A stretch of 39,623 nt of DNA from RXIX01 sp003989075 (GCA_029780415.1 JAKOYN010000073.1:1-39623); one strand, 5' to 3'. Shown: positions 9,601 through 17,848, counted from the first letter of the stretch. Numbers and translations are program-made. Notes: generated by a model from the letters alone, not told the origin.

Positions 9601-10269
9601 CGCACCCTGGTGGACGACGACATCCCGCTGAACGCCGGCTGCCTGCGCCCGCTGGACATAGTCATCCCGGCAGGTTGCCTGCTCGATCCCCGCCCGCCGG
9701 CGGCAGTGGTGGCCGGCAATGTGGAAACCTCGCAGTGCGTGGTCGATGCCCTGTACGGCGCGCTCGGGGTGATGGCCGCCGCACAGGGCACCATGAACAA
9801 CTTCACCTTCGGCAACGACCGCCACCAGTATTACGAAACGATCTGTGGCGGCGCCGGCGCGGGACCGGGTTTCGATGGCGCTTCGGCGGTGCAGACCCAC
9901 ATGACCAATTCCCGGCTGACCGACCCCGAGGTGCTGGAATGGCGGTTTCCGGTGCGGCTGGAGGAGTTCTGCATCCGCGCCGGCAGTGGCGGCGCGGGCC
10001 GCTGGCGCGGCGGCGATGGCGTGATTCGGCAGCTTCGCTTCCTGGAGCCGATGAGCGCGGCGATTCTCTCCGGCCATCGCCGCATTCCACCCTACGGCCT
10101 GGCCGGCGGGGAACCGGGTCAGGTCGGACGCAATGCTGTGGAACGGGCTGATGGACGGACTGAGGAACTGCCGGGTACGGCGGTCGTCGCGATGCAGGCC
10201 GGGGATGCTGTCGTCATCGAAACGCCGGGCGGCGGGGGTTGGGGTATACCTGGCAATCCAGGCCCTTGA
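6601..10269 (+). CDS. 5-oxoprolinase (ATP-hydrolysing), HyuA-HyuB fusion
   Basis: The 1222-residue protein matches full-length ATP-dependent 5-oxoprolinases, which open the ring of 5-oxo-L-proline to give glutamate at the cost of ATP. The N-terminal half is HyuA-like: it begins with FWIDRGGTFTDIVARR and carries ITFDMGGTSTDVAHY and the Gly-rich CFGGAGGQHACAVADALG, all parts of the ASKHA-type ATP site. The C-terminal half, from about residue 705 (LEVFNNRFMAIAEQMG), is HyuB-like, with NAPHIPVHLGSMGEAV, YSGGTHLPDITVITPV and a closing ETPGGGGWG. The ATG at 6601 is used because an upstream ATG at 6583 meets a stop at once; there is no strong Shine-Dalgarno. The fused form argues for oxoprolinase over hydantoinase, though an N-methylhydantoinase-like substrate cannot be excluded. 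It stands alone, convergent with the thioesterase gene. Confidence 0.92.
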   Translation: MPDLPVPTLADPSRWQFWIDRGGTFTDIVARRPDGQLVTHKLLSDNPGHYADAALHGIRQLLGLSRDQPIPAERIAAVKMGTTVATNALLERKGDRTLLLITQGFRDALRIGYQNRPRLFARHIVLPELLYERVAEVNERVAAHGDIIIPFDADSTRAALIDAYQAGIRAVAIVFLHGYRYPDHERRAAELARAIGFSQISISHQVSPLMKLVGRGDTTVVDAYLSPILRRYVDRVSAELGNARLLFMQSNGGLADARHFQGKDSVLSGPAGGIVGAARSTARAGFDRIITFDMGGTSTDVAHYAGAYERAFETLVAGVRLHAPMLHIHTVAAGGGSICRFDGSRLRVGPESAGAHPGPACYRRGGPLTVTDCNLLLGRIQPAFFPRVFGATQDQALDRATVIDRFAALVARIQAATGTLHTPTALAEGFLNIAIENMANAIKQISTQRGYDVTEYTLCCFGGAGGQHACAVADALGMSSVFIHPFAGVLSAYGMGLADARLLREQAIEAPLSAALLPTLERVFAKLEQAGRTEMAAQDIPAAHIRSARTVRLRYANSDSALSITADELSTLQARFESAHRQRYGFLMPDKALIVQAALLEVIGGGFDIGHADAPEPAGPVPESKAASSTPQPITTVPVHIAGRDHDAPLYRRDQLRPGDRIPGPAILSETGATTLIEPGWQADITARHDLVLTRHEPLARRVAVGTAADPILLEVFNNRFMAIAEQMGVTLANTAHSVNIKERLDFSCALFDQNGQLIANAPHIPVHLGSMGEAVQALIQAQGDRFLPGDVYASNAPYSGGTHLPDITVITPVFDAEGEQVLFYVASRGHHADIGGISPGSMPPDSVSIDQEGVLLDNFPLVTGGRFCERELLEQLNRGPWPARNPQQNLADLQAQIAANGKGVQELQHMVAQFGLPVVHAYMGHVQDNAAEQVRRALDRLQEGKFTYEMDNGAAIRVAITLDRERRSARIDFTGTSPQQASNFNAPRAVGLAAVLYVFRTLVDDDIPLNAGCLRPLDIVIPAGCLLDPRPPAAVVAGNVETSQCVVDALYGALGVMAAAQGTMNNFTFGNDRHQYYETICGGAGAGPGFDGASAVQTHMTNSRLTDPEVLEWRFPVRLEEFCIRAGSGGAGRWRGGDGVIRQLRFLEPMSAAILSGHRRIPPYGLAGGEPGQVGRNAVERADGRTEELPGTAVVAMQAGDAVVIETPGGGGWGIPGNPGP

Positions 10270-10286
10270 TTTCTATCTGAACCGGA

Positions 10287-10736
10287 CTACCAGTACTGTT
10301 TAAAATCAGGCCCGCGTTCCGGCAGTTGGCGCGGCGAGCCGTCCGCGTTGACCGCGACATAGACGATCACCGCCTCGGTGACCTGATCGGACAGCAGTTC
10401 GCCATCACGGGCGCGCTGCACGAACACCTCCACCTTGACCGTGATCGAGGTCGAGCCGACCTTCTGAATCCGCGCGAAACAGCTCAGCAGGTCGCCGACG
10501 AACACCGGCTTGTGGAACTCCATCGATGTCACAGCCACGGTTGCGACCCGGCCACCGGCGTACTCGACCGCCACCACGCTGCCGGCAACGTCCATCTGCG
10601 CCATGATCCAGCCGCCGAAAATATTGCCATTGGGATTAGCGTGCGCGGGCATCGCCAGAATGCGCACGGTTGGCTGGCGATCACGCGGAAATGTGTCGGT
10701 AGTTGACGGGGTCGCGGGAGATTCGGGGGTAGACAT
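10287..10736 (-). CDS. Acyl-CoA thioesterase, YciA-type hotdog protein
   Basis: The 149-residue cytosolic protein has the hotdog thioesterase signature of YciA/ACOT: PAHANPNGNIFGGWIMAQMD, with the conserved Asn/Gly pair and catalytic Asp region, then ATVAVTSMEFHKPVFVGDLL and VEVFVQRARDG. It hydrolyses acyl-CoA thioesters; chain preference cannot be read from sequence. The start at 10736 is chosen because AGGAG lies 7 bases upstream on the minus strand and because the extra 27 residues of the longer frame have no family match. It is divergent from the deacetylase-family gene, with 164 bases between the two starts, and convergent with the oxoprolinase gene (17-base gap). Confidence 0.9.
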   Translation of the reverse strand: MSTPESPATPSTTDTFPRDRQPTVRILAMPAHANPNGNIFGGWIMAQMDVAGSVVAVEYAGGRVATVAVTSMEFHKPVFVGDLLSCFARIQKVGSTSITVKVEVFVQRARDGELLSDQVTEAVIVYVAVNADGSPRQLPERGPDFKQYW

Positions 10737-10900
10737 GACAACTCCTGACAGGATACGGAAAAAAACCAGACGGCCATGATGCGGCGCAGGATGCGGCACG
10801 ATGGTCGGTTTTGGCAAAATGCCGTGCCAAACTCGCCACGGACTGGACTATCATACTGTGATTGAAACAGCGCCAACATTCAAAGAGAGGATCAACAATA

Positions 10901-11860
10901 ATGTCACGCAGTAGAACGGTGGCCGTCTATACCGGCGAAGAACTGGGCCGCTACGGATTCGAAGACCATCCTTTCGGAGAAGATCGCATCCACGCCTTCT
11001 GGGATGAGATGCACCTGCGCCATCTCGACTACCAGGTTCGCGTCTTCCACCCGGCGCTGGCCAGTGAGGATCAACTCAAGCTGTTTCATACTGTCGAGTA
11101 CGTCGACAAGGTCAAGACCCTGTCCGAAGCCGGCGAGGGCCTGCTCGACTACGGCGATACCCCGGCCTACAAGGGCGTGTTCGAGGACGCAGCCACCGTA
11201 GTCGGCACGGTAGTGGATGCCACTCGCAAGCTGATGAACAGCGAGGCGAGGCGCATCTTCGTACCCATCGCCGGCCTGCACCACAGCATGCCCGACACCG
11301 CCGCCGGTTTCTGCGTGTTCAACGATGTTGGCGTGGCGATCAAAATCCTGCAGCAGGAGTATGGCCTGGAGCGTATCGCCTATGTCGATATCGACGCCCA
11401 TCATGGCGATGGTCTGTTCTATCCCTTTGAATCCGATCCGACGGTGATCTTCGCCGACATCCACGAGGATGGCCGCTACAACTTCCCGCAAAGCGGCTTT
11501 CCGCACGAAATCGGCAAGGGCGAGGCCAAGGGCCGCAAGCTCAACATCCCGCTGCTGCCGCTGTCAGCCGATGACGATTTCATGATGATGTGGGACAAGG
11601 TCGAGGGCTTCCTGCGCCAGTGGAAACCGCAGTTCATCTTCATGAACTGTGGCGCCGACGGTCTCGACGGTGACCCGCTCGCCCACCTGCACTACTCAGC
11701 CCGCGCCCACGCCCGCGCCGCCCGGGGCCTGTGCCAGATCGCCGAGGAATTTGCCGAGGGCCGCATTCTTGGCGTTGGCGGCGGCGGCTATGAACTGCGC
11801 AATGTCGGCAAGGCCTGGGTGGCTGTGGTTGACGCCTTCCTTGAAGCGCCGATGCCCTAG
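10901..11860 (+). CDS. Histone deacetylase/AcuC-family amidohydrolase
   Basis: The 319-residue protein is a zinc-dependent deacetylase of the HDAC/acetoin-utilisation/acetylpolyamine amidohydrolase superfamily. It shows the catalytic His pair in GLHHSMP (His127, His128), the metal-binding YVDIDAHHGDGLFYPF (Asp165 and His167 as zinc ligands), the third ligand Asp258 in GADGLDGDPL, and the transition-state Tyr in GGGGYEL near the C-terminus. All catalytic positions are intact, so it should be active. The ATG at 10901 has GAGAGGA about 11 bases upstream; the longer frame has no support. The substrate (acetyl-lysine proteins, acetylpolyamines or acetoin-pathway AcuC role) is not decided by context, since no acs/acu genes are near. 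Confidence 0.9.
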   Translation: MSRSRTVAVYTGEELGRYGFEDHPFGEDRIHAFWDEMHLRHLDYQVRVFHPALASEDQLKLFHTVEYVDKVKTLSEAGEGLLDYGDTPAYKGVFEDAATVVGTVVDATRKLMNSEARRIFVPIAGLHHSMPDTAAGFCVFNDVGVAIKILQQEYGLERIAYVDIDAHHGDGLFYPFESDPTVIFADIHEDGRYNFPQSGFPHEIGKGEAKGRKLNIPLLPLSADDDFMMMWDKVEGFLRQWKPQFIFMNCGADGLDGDPLAHLHYSARAHARAARGLCQIAEEFAEGRILGVGGGGYELRNVGKAWVAVVDAFLEAPMP

Positions 11861-12159
11861 ATCCCCTGCCTGATTCCGTAGAATCCTGCGGAACAATTTA
11901 CTTGAGTTAACACGCCCAAACATGGGCCCCGTGCTGTTTGCGTACCGGCAGGGATCCGGAAACGCCCGCATATCGACCAGTCCCGCCATTTTTTACCATG
12001 GCCGACCCGTCACACCGGGTCGCGCCGTATTTCCGTTCTGCCGCTGATGGGCGAATTTTGCCCCGACCGGTGGCAAGATCAGGTATGATTGTCCGCTTTC
12101 CATGATCTGCCCGCTGTTGACCCTGGGGAAACTGCGGGCGCTCTTTGCAGAGGTCGCGA
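11861..12159. other. Intergenic region before glyA with stem-loops
   Basis: About 300 bases without a gene. Shortly after the deacetylase-family stop, TTCCGTAG and CTGCGGAA (11874-11893) form an 8-bp stem with one wobble and a 4-base loop. It could help end transcription, but no strong T-run follows. A second hairpin, GACCCG/CGGGTC, lies at about 12004-12021. The glyA promoter must lie in the later part, but no clear consensus was identified. No glycine riboswitch core was recognised. Confidence 0.4.
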
Positions 12160-13413
12160 ATGTTCAGTCGAGAGATGCGGATCGCCGGTTTTGACAACGA
12201 GTTGTGGGCCGCCCTGCAGGGCGAGCGGCAACGCCAGGAAGACCACATCGAGCTGATCGCCTCGGAAAACTACGCCAGTCCACGGGTACTTGAAGCCCAG
12301 GGTTCGGTGCTGACCAACAAATACGCCGAAGGCTATCCGGGCAAGCGCTACTATGGGGGTTGCGAATTCGTCGACATCGCCGAGCAACTGGCGATCGACC
12401 GCGCCAAACAACTGTTCGGCGCCGCCTATGCCAACGTCCAGCCGCATTCCGGCTCACAGGCCAATGCTGCGGTTTACATGGCGCTGCTGGAACCGGGCGA
12501 TGCCGTGCTCGGCATGAGCCTGGCGCACGGCGGCCACCTCACCCACGGCGCCAAGGTCAACTTCTCCGGGCGCCTGTACCAGGCAGCGCAGTACGGCCTT
12601 GACGAAGCCACCGGCGAGATCGATTACGCCCAGGTGGAATGCCTGGCGCTGGAGCACCGGCCGAAAATGATCGTCGCGGGCTTCTCCGCCTACTCGCGGG
12701 TCATCGACTGGGCGCGCTTCCGCGCCATCGCCGATCAGGTTGGCGCCTACCTGTTTGTCGATATGGCGCACGTCGCCGGACTGGTCGCGGCTGGCGTCTA
12801 TCCCAGCCCGGTAGCGGTCGCCGACGTCGTCACCACCACCACCCATAAGACCCTGCGCGGTCCACGTGGCGGCCTGATCCTGGCCCGGTCCAATCCCGAG
12901 ATCGAGAAGAAACTCAACTCGCTGGTGTTTCCCGGCACCCAGGGCGGCCCCTTGATGCATGTCATCGCCGCCAAGGCGGTGGCCTTCAAGGAAGCGTTGT
13001 CTCCGGAATTCGTCGCCTATCAGCAGCAGGTAGTCGCCAATGCCCGGGCCATGGCCGGAGTCTTCATCGAGCGCGGCTACGACATCGTCTCCGGCGGCAC
13101 TGATAATCACCTGTTCCTGGTTAGCCTGATCGCCAAGGGCCTGACCGGCAAGGCCGCCGACGCCGCACTGGGCCGCGCCTGGATCACCGTCAACAAGAAC
13201 GCCGTGCCCAACGATCCGCAGTCGCCCTTCGTGACCAGCGGCATCCGCATCGGTTCGCCGGCGATCACCACCCGTGGTTTCCAGGAACGCGAGTGCCGCG
13301 AACTGACCGGCTGGATCTGCGACATCCTTGATGATCTTGGCAACGAAGCGGTGATTGAGCGGGTGCGCAGCCAGGTGCAGACGCTGTGCGCACGCTTCCC
13401 GGTCTACGGCTGA
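12160..13413 (+). CDS. glyA: Serine hydroxymethyltransferase
   Basis: The 417-residue cytosolic enzyme interconverts serine and glycine with tetrahydrofolate, the main one-carbon source. It is the same length as E. coli GlyA. Signatures include HIELIASENYASP, KYAEGYPGKRYYGGCEFVD, the DMAHVAGLVAAGVYPSP stretch, and the PLP-binding Lys within VTTTTHKTLRGPRGG. The ATG at 12160 is preceded by AGAGG at 12149-12153, which favours it over the TTG 15 bases earlier; the internal ATG ten bases on would shorten a conserved N-terminus. It is the first gene of the glyA-nrdR-rib-nusB cluster, with 28 bases to nrdR. Confidence 0.98.
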   Translation: MFSREMRIAGFDNELWAALQGERQRQEDHIELIASENYASPRVLEAQGSVLTNKYAEGYPGKRYYGGCEFVDIAEQLAIDRAKQLFGAAYANVQPHSGSQANAAVYMALLEPGDAVLGMSLAHGGHLTHGAKVNFSGRLYQAAQYGLDEATGEIDYAQVECLALEHRPKMIVAGFSAYSRVIDWARFRAIADQVGAYLFVDMAHVAGLVAAGVYPSPVAVADVVTTTTHKTLRGPRGGLILARSNPEIEKKLNSLVFPGTQGGPLMHVIAAKAVAFKEALSPEFVAYQQQVVANARAMAGVFIERGYDIVSGGTDNHLFLVSLIAKGLTGKAADAALGRAWITVNKNAVPNDPQSPFVTSGIRIGSPAITTRGFQERECRELTGWICDILDDLGNEAVIERVRSQVQTLCARFPVYG

Positions 13414-13441
13414 AACCGCAGCCGGCAGCGGACGCACGGCA

Positions 13442-13915
13442 GTGCACTGCCCGTTCTGCGGCACACCCGATACCCGGGTGATCGACTCGCGGCTGTCGGC
13501 GGAAGGCGATAAAGTGCGCCGCCGCCGCGAGTGCCTGCGCTGCAACGCCCGCTTCACCACCTACGAAGTCGCCGAACTGCTGATGCCGCCAGTGGTGAAG
13601 CGCGACGGGCGTCGCGAACCGTTCCTGGATGAAAAACTGCGCACCGGGCTGATGCGGGCGCTGGAAAAACGCCCGGTGAGCGCCGAGCGTATCGAGGAAC
13701 TGTTGCAGCGGATTCGCAACCGCGCCCGTGCCAGCAGTGAACGCGAGCTGAGCAGCCGGCAGATCGGTGAATGGGTCATGGATGAACTGCGCCAGATCGA
13801 CCCGGTCGCCTACGTGCGCTTTGCCTCGGTCTACCGCAGCTTCGAGGATGTCAACGCCTTCCGCGAGGAAATCGAGCGCCTGCAGACGCCGCCCGGCGCG
13901 CCGGACAACCGCTGA
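13442..13915 (+). CDS. nrdR: Transcriptional repressor NrdR (GTG start)
   Basis: The 157-residue ATP/dATP-sensing repressor of ribonucleotide reductase genes has the N-terminal zinc ribbon HCPFCG...RRRECLRCNARFTTYE (four Cys ligands) followed by the ATP-cone domain (VVKRDGRREPFLDEKLRTGL). Family members start MHCPFCG; here that position is the GTG at 13442, so GTG is the start although the frame is open further upstream. It lies 28 bases after glyA and overlaps ribD by the TGATG arrangement at 13913-13917, implying translational coupling. No NrdR boxes were searched for systematically. Confidence 0.96.
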   Translation: MHCPFCGTPDTRVIDSRLSAEGDKVRRRRECLRCNARFTTYEVAELLMPPVVKRDGRREPFLDEKLRTGLMRALEKRPVSAERIEELLQRIRNRARASSERELSSRQIGEWVMDELRQIDPVAYVRFASVYRSFEDVNAFREEIERLQTPPGAPDNR

Positions 13916-15006
13916 TGTCATCCGCTGATTACCGCCACATGGCGCGTGCCCTGAGCTTGGCGCAGCGCGGCCTGTACAGCACCGATCCCAACCCGCGGGT
14001 CGGCTGTGTGCTGGTGCGTGAGGGCGAAATCGTCGGCGAGGGCTGGCATGAGCGCGCCGGTGAAGCACATGCCGAGATCCACGCCCTGCGGCAGGCGGGC
14101 GAACGGGCCCGGGGGGCAACGGCCTATGTCACCCTCGAACCCTGTTGTCATCACGGACGCACCCCGCCCTGCAGCACGGCACTGCTTGATGCCGGCGTAG
14201 CCCGGGTGGTCGCGGCGATGGCCGATCCCAACCCCCGCGTCGCCGGTCAGGGACTGGCGCAGTTGCGCGAGGCCGGCGTGGTCGTCGCCTGCGGGCTGCT
14301 GGAAGCCGAGGCGCGGGCGCTGAATCCGGGTTTCATCCTGCGCATGACCGCCGGCCGGCCTGTGGTGCGCCTTAAGCTGGCGATGAGCCTGGACGGGCGC
14401 ACCGCGCTGGCTTCGGGTGAAAGCCAATGGCTGACCGGCACAGCGGCACGGCAGGATGTGCAAAGACTGCGGGCGCGGAGTTCGGCTATCTTGACCGGCA
14501 TTGGCACGCTGCTGGCCGATGATCCCGGTTTGAACGTGCGCCTGCCGGATGCGCTACGCCAGCCGCTGCGGGTGATCCTCGACAGCGCCCTGCGCACACC
14601 GCCCACGGCCAGGACCCTGCAGCTCCCCGGCAGGGTGCTGATTTTCACTGCCGTGACGGATAGCGGCTTGCACACCCCCCTGCAGGCAGCGGGGGCGCAT
14701 CTGGTCGTCACGCCCTGCGCCGCCGGGCCGGGGCTGGATCTGCACGCAGTCATGGCAGAACTCGCCCGCCGCGAGTGTAACGAAATCCATGTCGAGTGTG
14801 GCCCGACCCTGGCCGGTGCCTTGTTGCAGGCCCATCTGGTTGATGAACTGGTGGTGTACATGGCGCCCATTCTGCTCGGCGATCAGGCACGCGCTCTATT
14901 CCGACTGCCGGAATTGATGCGGATGCAGGAACGGCGCGCACTGGAGATCGTCGAAACCCGTGCAGTAGGTCAGGATTGGCGACTGCGCTTGCGGCCCGCG
15001 CCCTAG
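13915..15006 (+). CDS. ribD: Riboflavin biosynthesis deaminase/reductase RibD
   Basis: The 363-residue bifunctional enzyme performs steps two and three of riboflavin synthesis: deamination of the pyrimidinone product of GTP cyclohydrolase II, then NADPH reduction of the ribosyl side chain. The deaminase domain (about 1-145) has the zinc site His52 in AHAEIHAL with catalytic Glu54, Cys77 in LEPCCHHGRTPPC and Cys86 at its end, plus the usual DPNPRVGCVLV substrate loop. The reductase domain follows, with RPVVRLKLAMSLDGRTAL, GIGTLLADDPGLNVR and HVECGPTLAGALL. The ATG at 13915 overlaps the nrdR stop. Length and motifs are standard. Confidence 0.97.
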   Translation: MSSADYRHMARALSLAQRGLYSTDPNPRVGCVLVREGEIVGEGWHERAGEAHAEIHALRQAGERARGATAYVTLEPCCHHGRTPPCSTALLDAGVARVVAAMADPNPRVAGQGLAQLREAGVVVACGLLEAEARALNPGFILRMTAGRPVVRLKLAMSLDGRTALASGESQWLTGTAARQDVQRLRARSSAILTGIGTLLADDPGLNVRLPDALRQPLRVILDSALRTPPTARTLQLPGRVLIFTAVTDSGLHTPLQAAGAHLVVTPCAAGPGLDLHAVMAELARRECNEIHVECGPTLAGALLQAHLVDELVVYMAPILLGDQARALFRLPELMRMQERRALEIVETRAVGQDWRLRLRPAP

Positions 15007-15105
15007 CTGCACTGCCTGTCATCGCCTGAACTGTGGCGCATTCAGCACAACCATGACCCCAACAGCACACTGCCCGCTCTTTAAGGTTTCCAGAAGGATA
15101 TTGCC

Positions 15106-15765
15106 ATGTTCACCGGCATCATCACCGCAGTCGGAACCCTCACCGCGATCCAGCCACGCGGCGGCGATGTCCGTCTGCGCATCGCCACTGGCCGGCTGGA
15201 CCTGCGCGACGTGCAGCTTGGCGACAGCATCGCGGTCAGCGGTGTCTGTCTGACCGCTGTCGAACTGCCCGGCGATGGCTTCTGGGCGGATGTCTCACGT
15301 GAAACCCTTGACCACACCATCCTCGGTGACGCCGCGCCGGGCATGACGGTCAATCTGGAAAAGGCCCTGACCCCAACCACGCGCCTGGGCGGCCACCTGG
15401 TCAGCGGCCACGTCGACGGCGTCGGCACCGTGAGCGAATGGCGCCCGGATGGCCGTTCCTGGCGCCTGCGCATTCAGGCCCCGGACGCGCTGGCCCGCTA
15501 CATCGCCGCCAAGGGCTCGATCTGCATCGACGGCATCAGCTTGACCGTCAACCGGGTCGACGGCGCCGCCTTTGAACTCAACATCGTCCCGCACACCCTG
15601 GCGGAAACCACCCTCGCCACCTGCAAGGTCGGCCGGCGGGTCAATCTGGAAGTCGATCTGATCGCCCGCTACCTGGAACGGCTGCTGCTCGGCGAACGCG
15701 CCGCCCAGCCCAGCAGCGGCGCACTCAGCGAAGCCCTGCTACGCGAACACGGGTTCTGGAACTAG
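15106..15765 (+). CDS. ribE: Riboflavin synthase alpha chain
   Basis: The 219-residue enzyme dismutates two 6,7-dimethyl-8-ribityllumazine molecules into riboflavin and a pyrimidine that is recycled. It starts with the family-typical MFTGIITAVGT and holds two repeated lumazine-binding domains: the first with GDSIAVSGVCLTAVE, the second with GSICIDGISLTVNRVD. Each follows a GGHLVSGHVDGVG-type segment or its equivalent. An AAGGAT site lies about 9 bases before the ATG at 15106. It is 99 bases downstream of ribD and 3 bases before ribBA. Called ribC in some nomenclatures. Confidence 0.97.
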   Translation: MFTGIITAVGTLTAIQPRGGDVRLRIATGRLDLRDVQLGDSIAVSGVCLTAVELPGDGFWADVSRETLDHTILGDAAPGMTVNLEKALTPTTRLGGHLVSGHVDGVGTVSEWRPDGRSWRLRIQAPDALARYIAAKGSICIDGISLTVNRVDGAAFELNIVPHTLAETTLATCKVGRRVNLEVDLIARYLERLLLGERAAQPSSGALSEALLREHGFWN

Positions 15766-15768
15766 ATC

Positions 15769-16872
15769 ATGGCACTCAACAGCATCGATGAAATCCTCGC
15801 CGACCTGCGGCAGGGCAAGATGGTCATCATCATGGATGACGAGGACCGCGAAAACGAAGGCGACCTGCTGATGGCGGCGCCGCTGGTCCGCCCCGAGGAC
15901 ATCAACTTCATGGCCCGTTACGGGCGCGGACTGATCTGCCTGACCTTGACCCGTGAGCGCTGCCAGCAGTTGCGCCTGCCGCTGATGGTCCAGGACAACG
16001 CCACGCCCTACTCGACCAATTTCACCGTCTCGGTCGAGGCGGCCGAGGGCGTCACCACCGGCATTTCCGCCTATGATCGCGCCCACACCATTCGCACTGC
16101 GGTGCGCCCCGATGCCCGCCCCGAAGATCTGGTGCAGCCCGGGCACATCTTCCCGCTGATGGCCCAGCCCGGCGGCGTGCTGACCCGCGCCGGGCATACC
16201 GAAGCCGGCTGCGACCTGGTCCGGCTGGCCGGCCTGGAACCGGCGGCGGTGATCGTCGAAATTCTCAATGAAGACGGCACCATGGCGCGGCGGCCTGATC
16301 TGGAGCTGTTCGCCGGACGTCACGACCTGAAAATCGGCACCATTGCCGACCTGATCCGCTACCGGATACAGAACGAGAAAACCGTCGAGCGGGTCGCCGA
16401 TGCGGTGATGAACACCGAGTTTGGCCCGTTCCGGGTGCTCACTTATCAGGACGTAGTCAGCAAGCAGGTGCATTTCGCTCTGGTCAAGGGCGAGATTCAG
16501 GCCGAGCAGCCGGCGCTGGTGCGCGTGCACGTCCAGCACCTGCTCAGCGATCTGCTGGCCCTGCGGCTGGCTGACAGCGGCTGGCCGCTGCGCGATGCTC
16601 TGCAGCGGGTGGCGAACGCACCCGCCGGGGTTCTGGTGTTCCTCAGCCGCCAGGAAGACCCGACGACCCTGATCCGGCGCATGCGCAGCTACCAGCTCGA
16701 AGCCGGCGACACCGCCCGCAGCGTCGACTACACCACTGCGCTGCGCACCTACGGCATCGGCGCGCAGATCCTGCTTGATATCGGCGTGCGGCGCATGCAG
16801 GTGCTCAGTGCGCCCAAGCGCCTCACCGGCCTGTCCGGCTTCAACCTGGAAGTGGTTGAATACATTTCCTGA
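15769..16872 (+). CDS. ribBA: 3,4-dihydroxy-2-butanone-4-phosphate synthase with degenerate GTP cyclohydrolase II domain
   Basis: The 367-residue protein makes the four-carbon unit of riboflavin from ribulose 5-phosphate. The RibB domain (about 1-205) is intact: MDDEDRENEGDLL at 22-34 with the acidic metal-binding residues, the FTVSVEAAEG loop, and HTEAGCDLVRLAG at 143-155. The C-terminal 160 residues align with GTP cyclohydrolase II, but the zinc Cys motif (three Cys in active RibA) is replaced by HVQHLLSDLLALRLADSG, without any Cys, and the rest is shortened. The second domain is therefore probably inactive for GTP hydrolysis; a separate ribA elsewhere would be needed. Such degenerate forms are common in gamma-proteobacteria. 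It is 3 bases after ribE and in the same operon. Confidence 0.93.
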   Translation: MALNSIDEILADLRQGKMVIIMDDEDRENEGDLLMAAPLVRPEDINFMARYGRGLICLTLTRERCQQLRLPLMVQDNATPYSTNFTVSVEAAEGVTTGISAYDRAHTIRTAVRPDARPEDLVQPGHIFPLMAQPGGVLTRAGHTEAGCDLVRLAGLEPAAVIVEILNEDGTMARRPDLELFAGRHDLKIGTIADLIRYRIQNEKTVERVADAVMNTEFGPFRVLTYQDVVSKQVHFALVKGEIQAEQPALVRVHVQHLLSDLLALRLADSGWPLRDALQRVANAPAGVLVFLSRQEDPTTLIRRMRSYQLEAGDTARSVDYTTALRTYGIGAQILLDIGVRRMQVLSAPKRLTGLSGFNLEVVEYIS

Positions 16873-16906
16873 CCACTCATTGCCCAACCGTCACGGACTG
16901 CCCGCC

Positions 16907-17386
16907 ATGTACCCGTTCAAAACCTTTGAAGGTGACTTCACCCCACCCCAGGATGCCCGCTTCGCCCTGGTCGCGGCCCGCTTCAACAGCTTCATCGTGC
17001 AGAGCCTGATCAGCGGCGCCGCCGACGCCTTGCGCCGCCATGGCGTGGCCGATGCCAATATTCATCTGATCTGGGCACCCGGAGCCTTTGAGCTGCCGCT
17101 GGTGGCGCAGCGTCTGGCCGCCAGCGAGCGCTACGATGGCATTGTCGCCCTTGGCGCGGTGATCCGCGGCGGTACCCCGCATTTTGAATACGTCGCCAGC
17201 GAATGCACCAAGGGGCTGGCCAGCGTGGCGCTGGAATATGACCTGCCGATCGGCTTTGGCGTGCTGACCGTGGACAGCATCGATCAGGCAGTGGAACGGG
17301 CTGGCACCAAGGCCGGTAACAAGGGCGCCGATGCTGCGATGTCGGTTCTGGAGATGGTCAGCCTGCTGCACCGGCTGGAAGGTTGA
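16907..17386 (+). CDS. ribH: 6,7-dimethyl-8-ribityllumazine synthase
   Basis: The 159-residue enzyme condenses the RibB and RibD products to lumazine and usually forms an icosahedral shell of 60 subunits. Signatures are ALVAARFNSFIV (substrate loop), WAPGAFELPLVAQRL, the GAVIRGGTPHFEYVASECTKG phosphate/active-site region including the catalytic His, and PIGFGVLTVDSIDQAVERAG. The ATG at 16907, 34 bases after ribBA, matches the family N-terminus (YPFKTFEGDF). The longer open frame upstream overlaps ribBA and has no support. The next gene, nusB, starts 4 bases after the stop, as in most gammaproteobacteria. Confidence 0.97.
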   Translation: MYPFKTFEGDFTPPQDARFALVAARFNSFIVQSLISGAADALRRHGVADANIHLIWAPGAFELPLVAQRLAASERYDGIVALGAVIRGGTPHFEYVASECTKGLASVALEYDLPIGFGVLTVDSIDQAVERAGTKAGNKGADAAMSVLEMVSLLHRLEG

Positions 17387-17390
17387 GCCC

Positions 17391-17843
17391 GTGGCTGCTC
17401 CTCCCCGCAAGAACGTGCCCGGCAAGCGCAGCTGGGCACGGCGCTGTGCCCTGCAGGCGCTGTATCAGTGGCAGTTGACCGACCAGGAACCGCGCCTGAT
17501 TGCCAACCAGTTCCTCGCTGACGAGGATCTCGGCAAGGCCGACCCGGACTATTTTCGCGAACTGCTCCATCAGGTTCCGGCGCAACTGGCCGCGATCGAT
17601 GCCGCCCTGAGTCCGTTTCTCGACCGACCGATGTCCCAGGTTGATCCGGTGGAACGCGCCATCCTGCGCATTGGCGGCTATGAGCTGATGCAGCAGCCCG
17701 GCACCGCCTACCGGATCATCATCAACGAGGCAGTGGAACTGGCCAAGATCTTTGGCGCCGAACAGGGCCACCGCTTTGTCAACGGTGTGCTCGACAAGGT
17801 AGCGCGCGCCGTGCGGCCGGTGGAATTCGCGACGCGCTCCTGA
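17391..17843 (+). CDS. nusB: Transcription antitermination factor NusB (GTG start)
   Basis: The 150-residue all-helical RNA-binding protein joins NusE (S10) on boxA RNA in rRNA antitermination. The motif RRCALQALYQWQLT near the N-terminus, LDRPMSQVDPVERAILRIGGYEL in the middle and INEAVELAKIFGAEQGHRFVNGVLDKVAR at the end are all standard. The GTG at 17391 is used: it lies 4 bases after ribH, whereas an earlier start would overlap ribH by about 55 bases and add unmatched sequence. It closes the operon; a stem-loop separates it from convergent parE. Confidence 0.95.
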   Translation: MAAPPRKNVPGKRSWARRCALQALYQWQLTDQEPRLIANQFLADEDLGKADPDYFRELLHQVPAQLAAIDAALSPFLDRPMSQVDPVERAILRIGGYELMQQPGTAYRIIINEAVELAKIFGAEQGHRFVNGVLDKVARAVRPVEFATRS

Positions 17844-17848
17844 ACCCG

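Noticed and set aside
15007..15105. FMN riboswitch in the riboflavin operon
   Set aside because: The only sizeable gap in the rib genes is 99 bases and shows no RFN-type conserved core; none was seen before glyA either.
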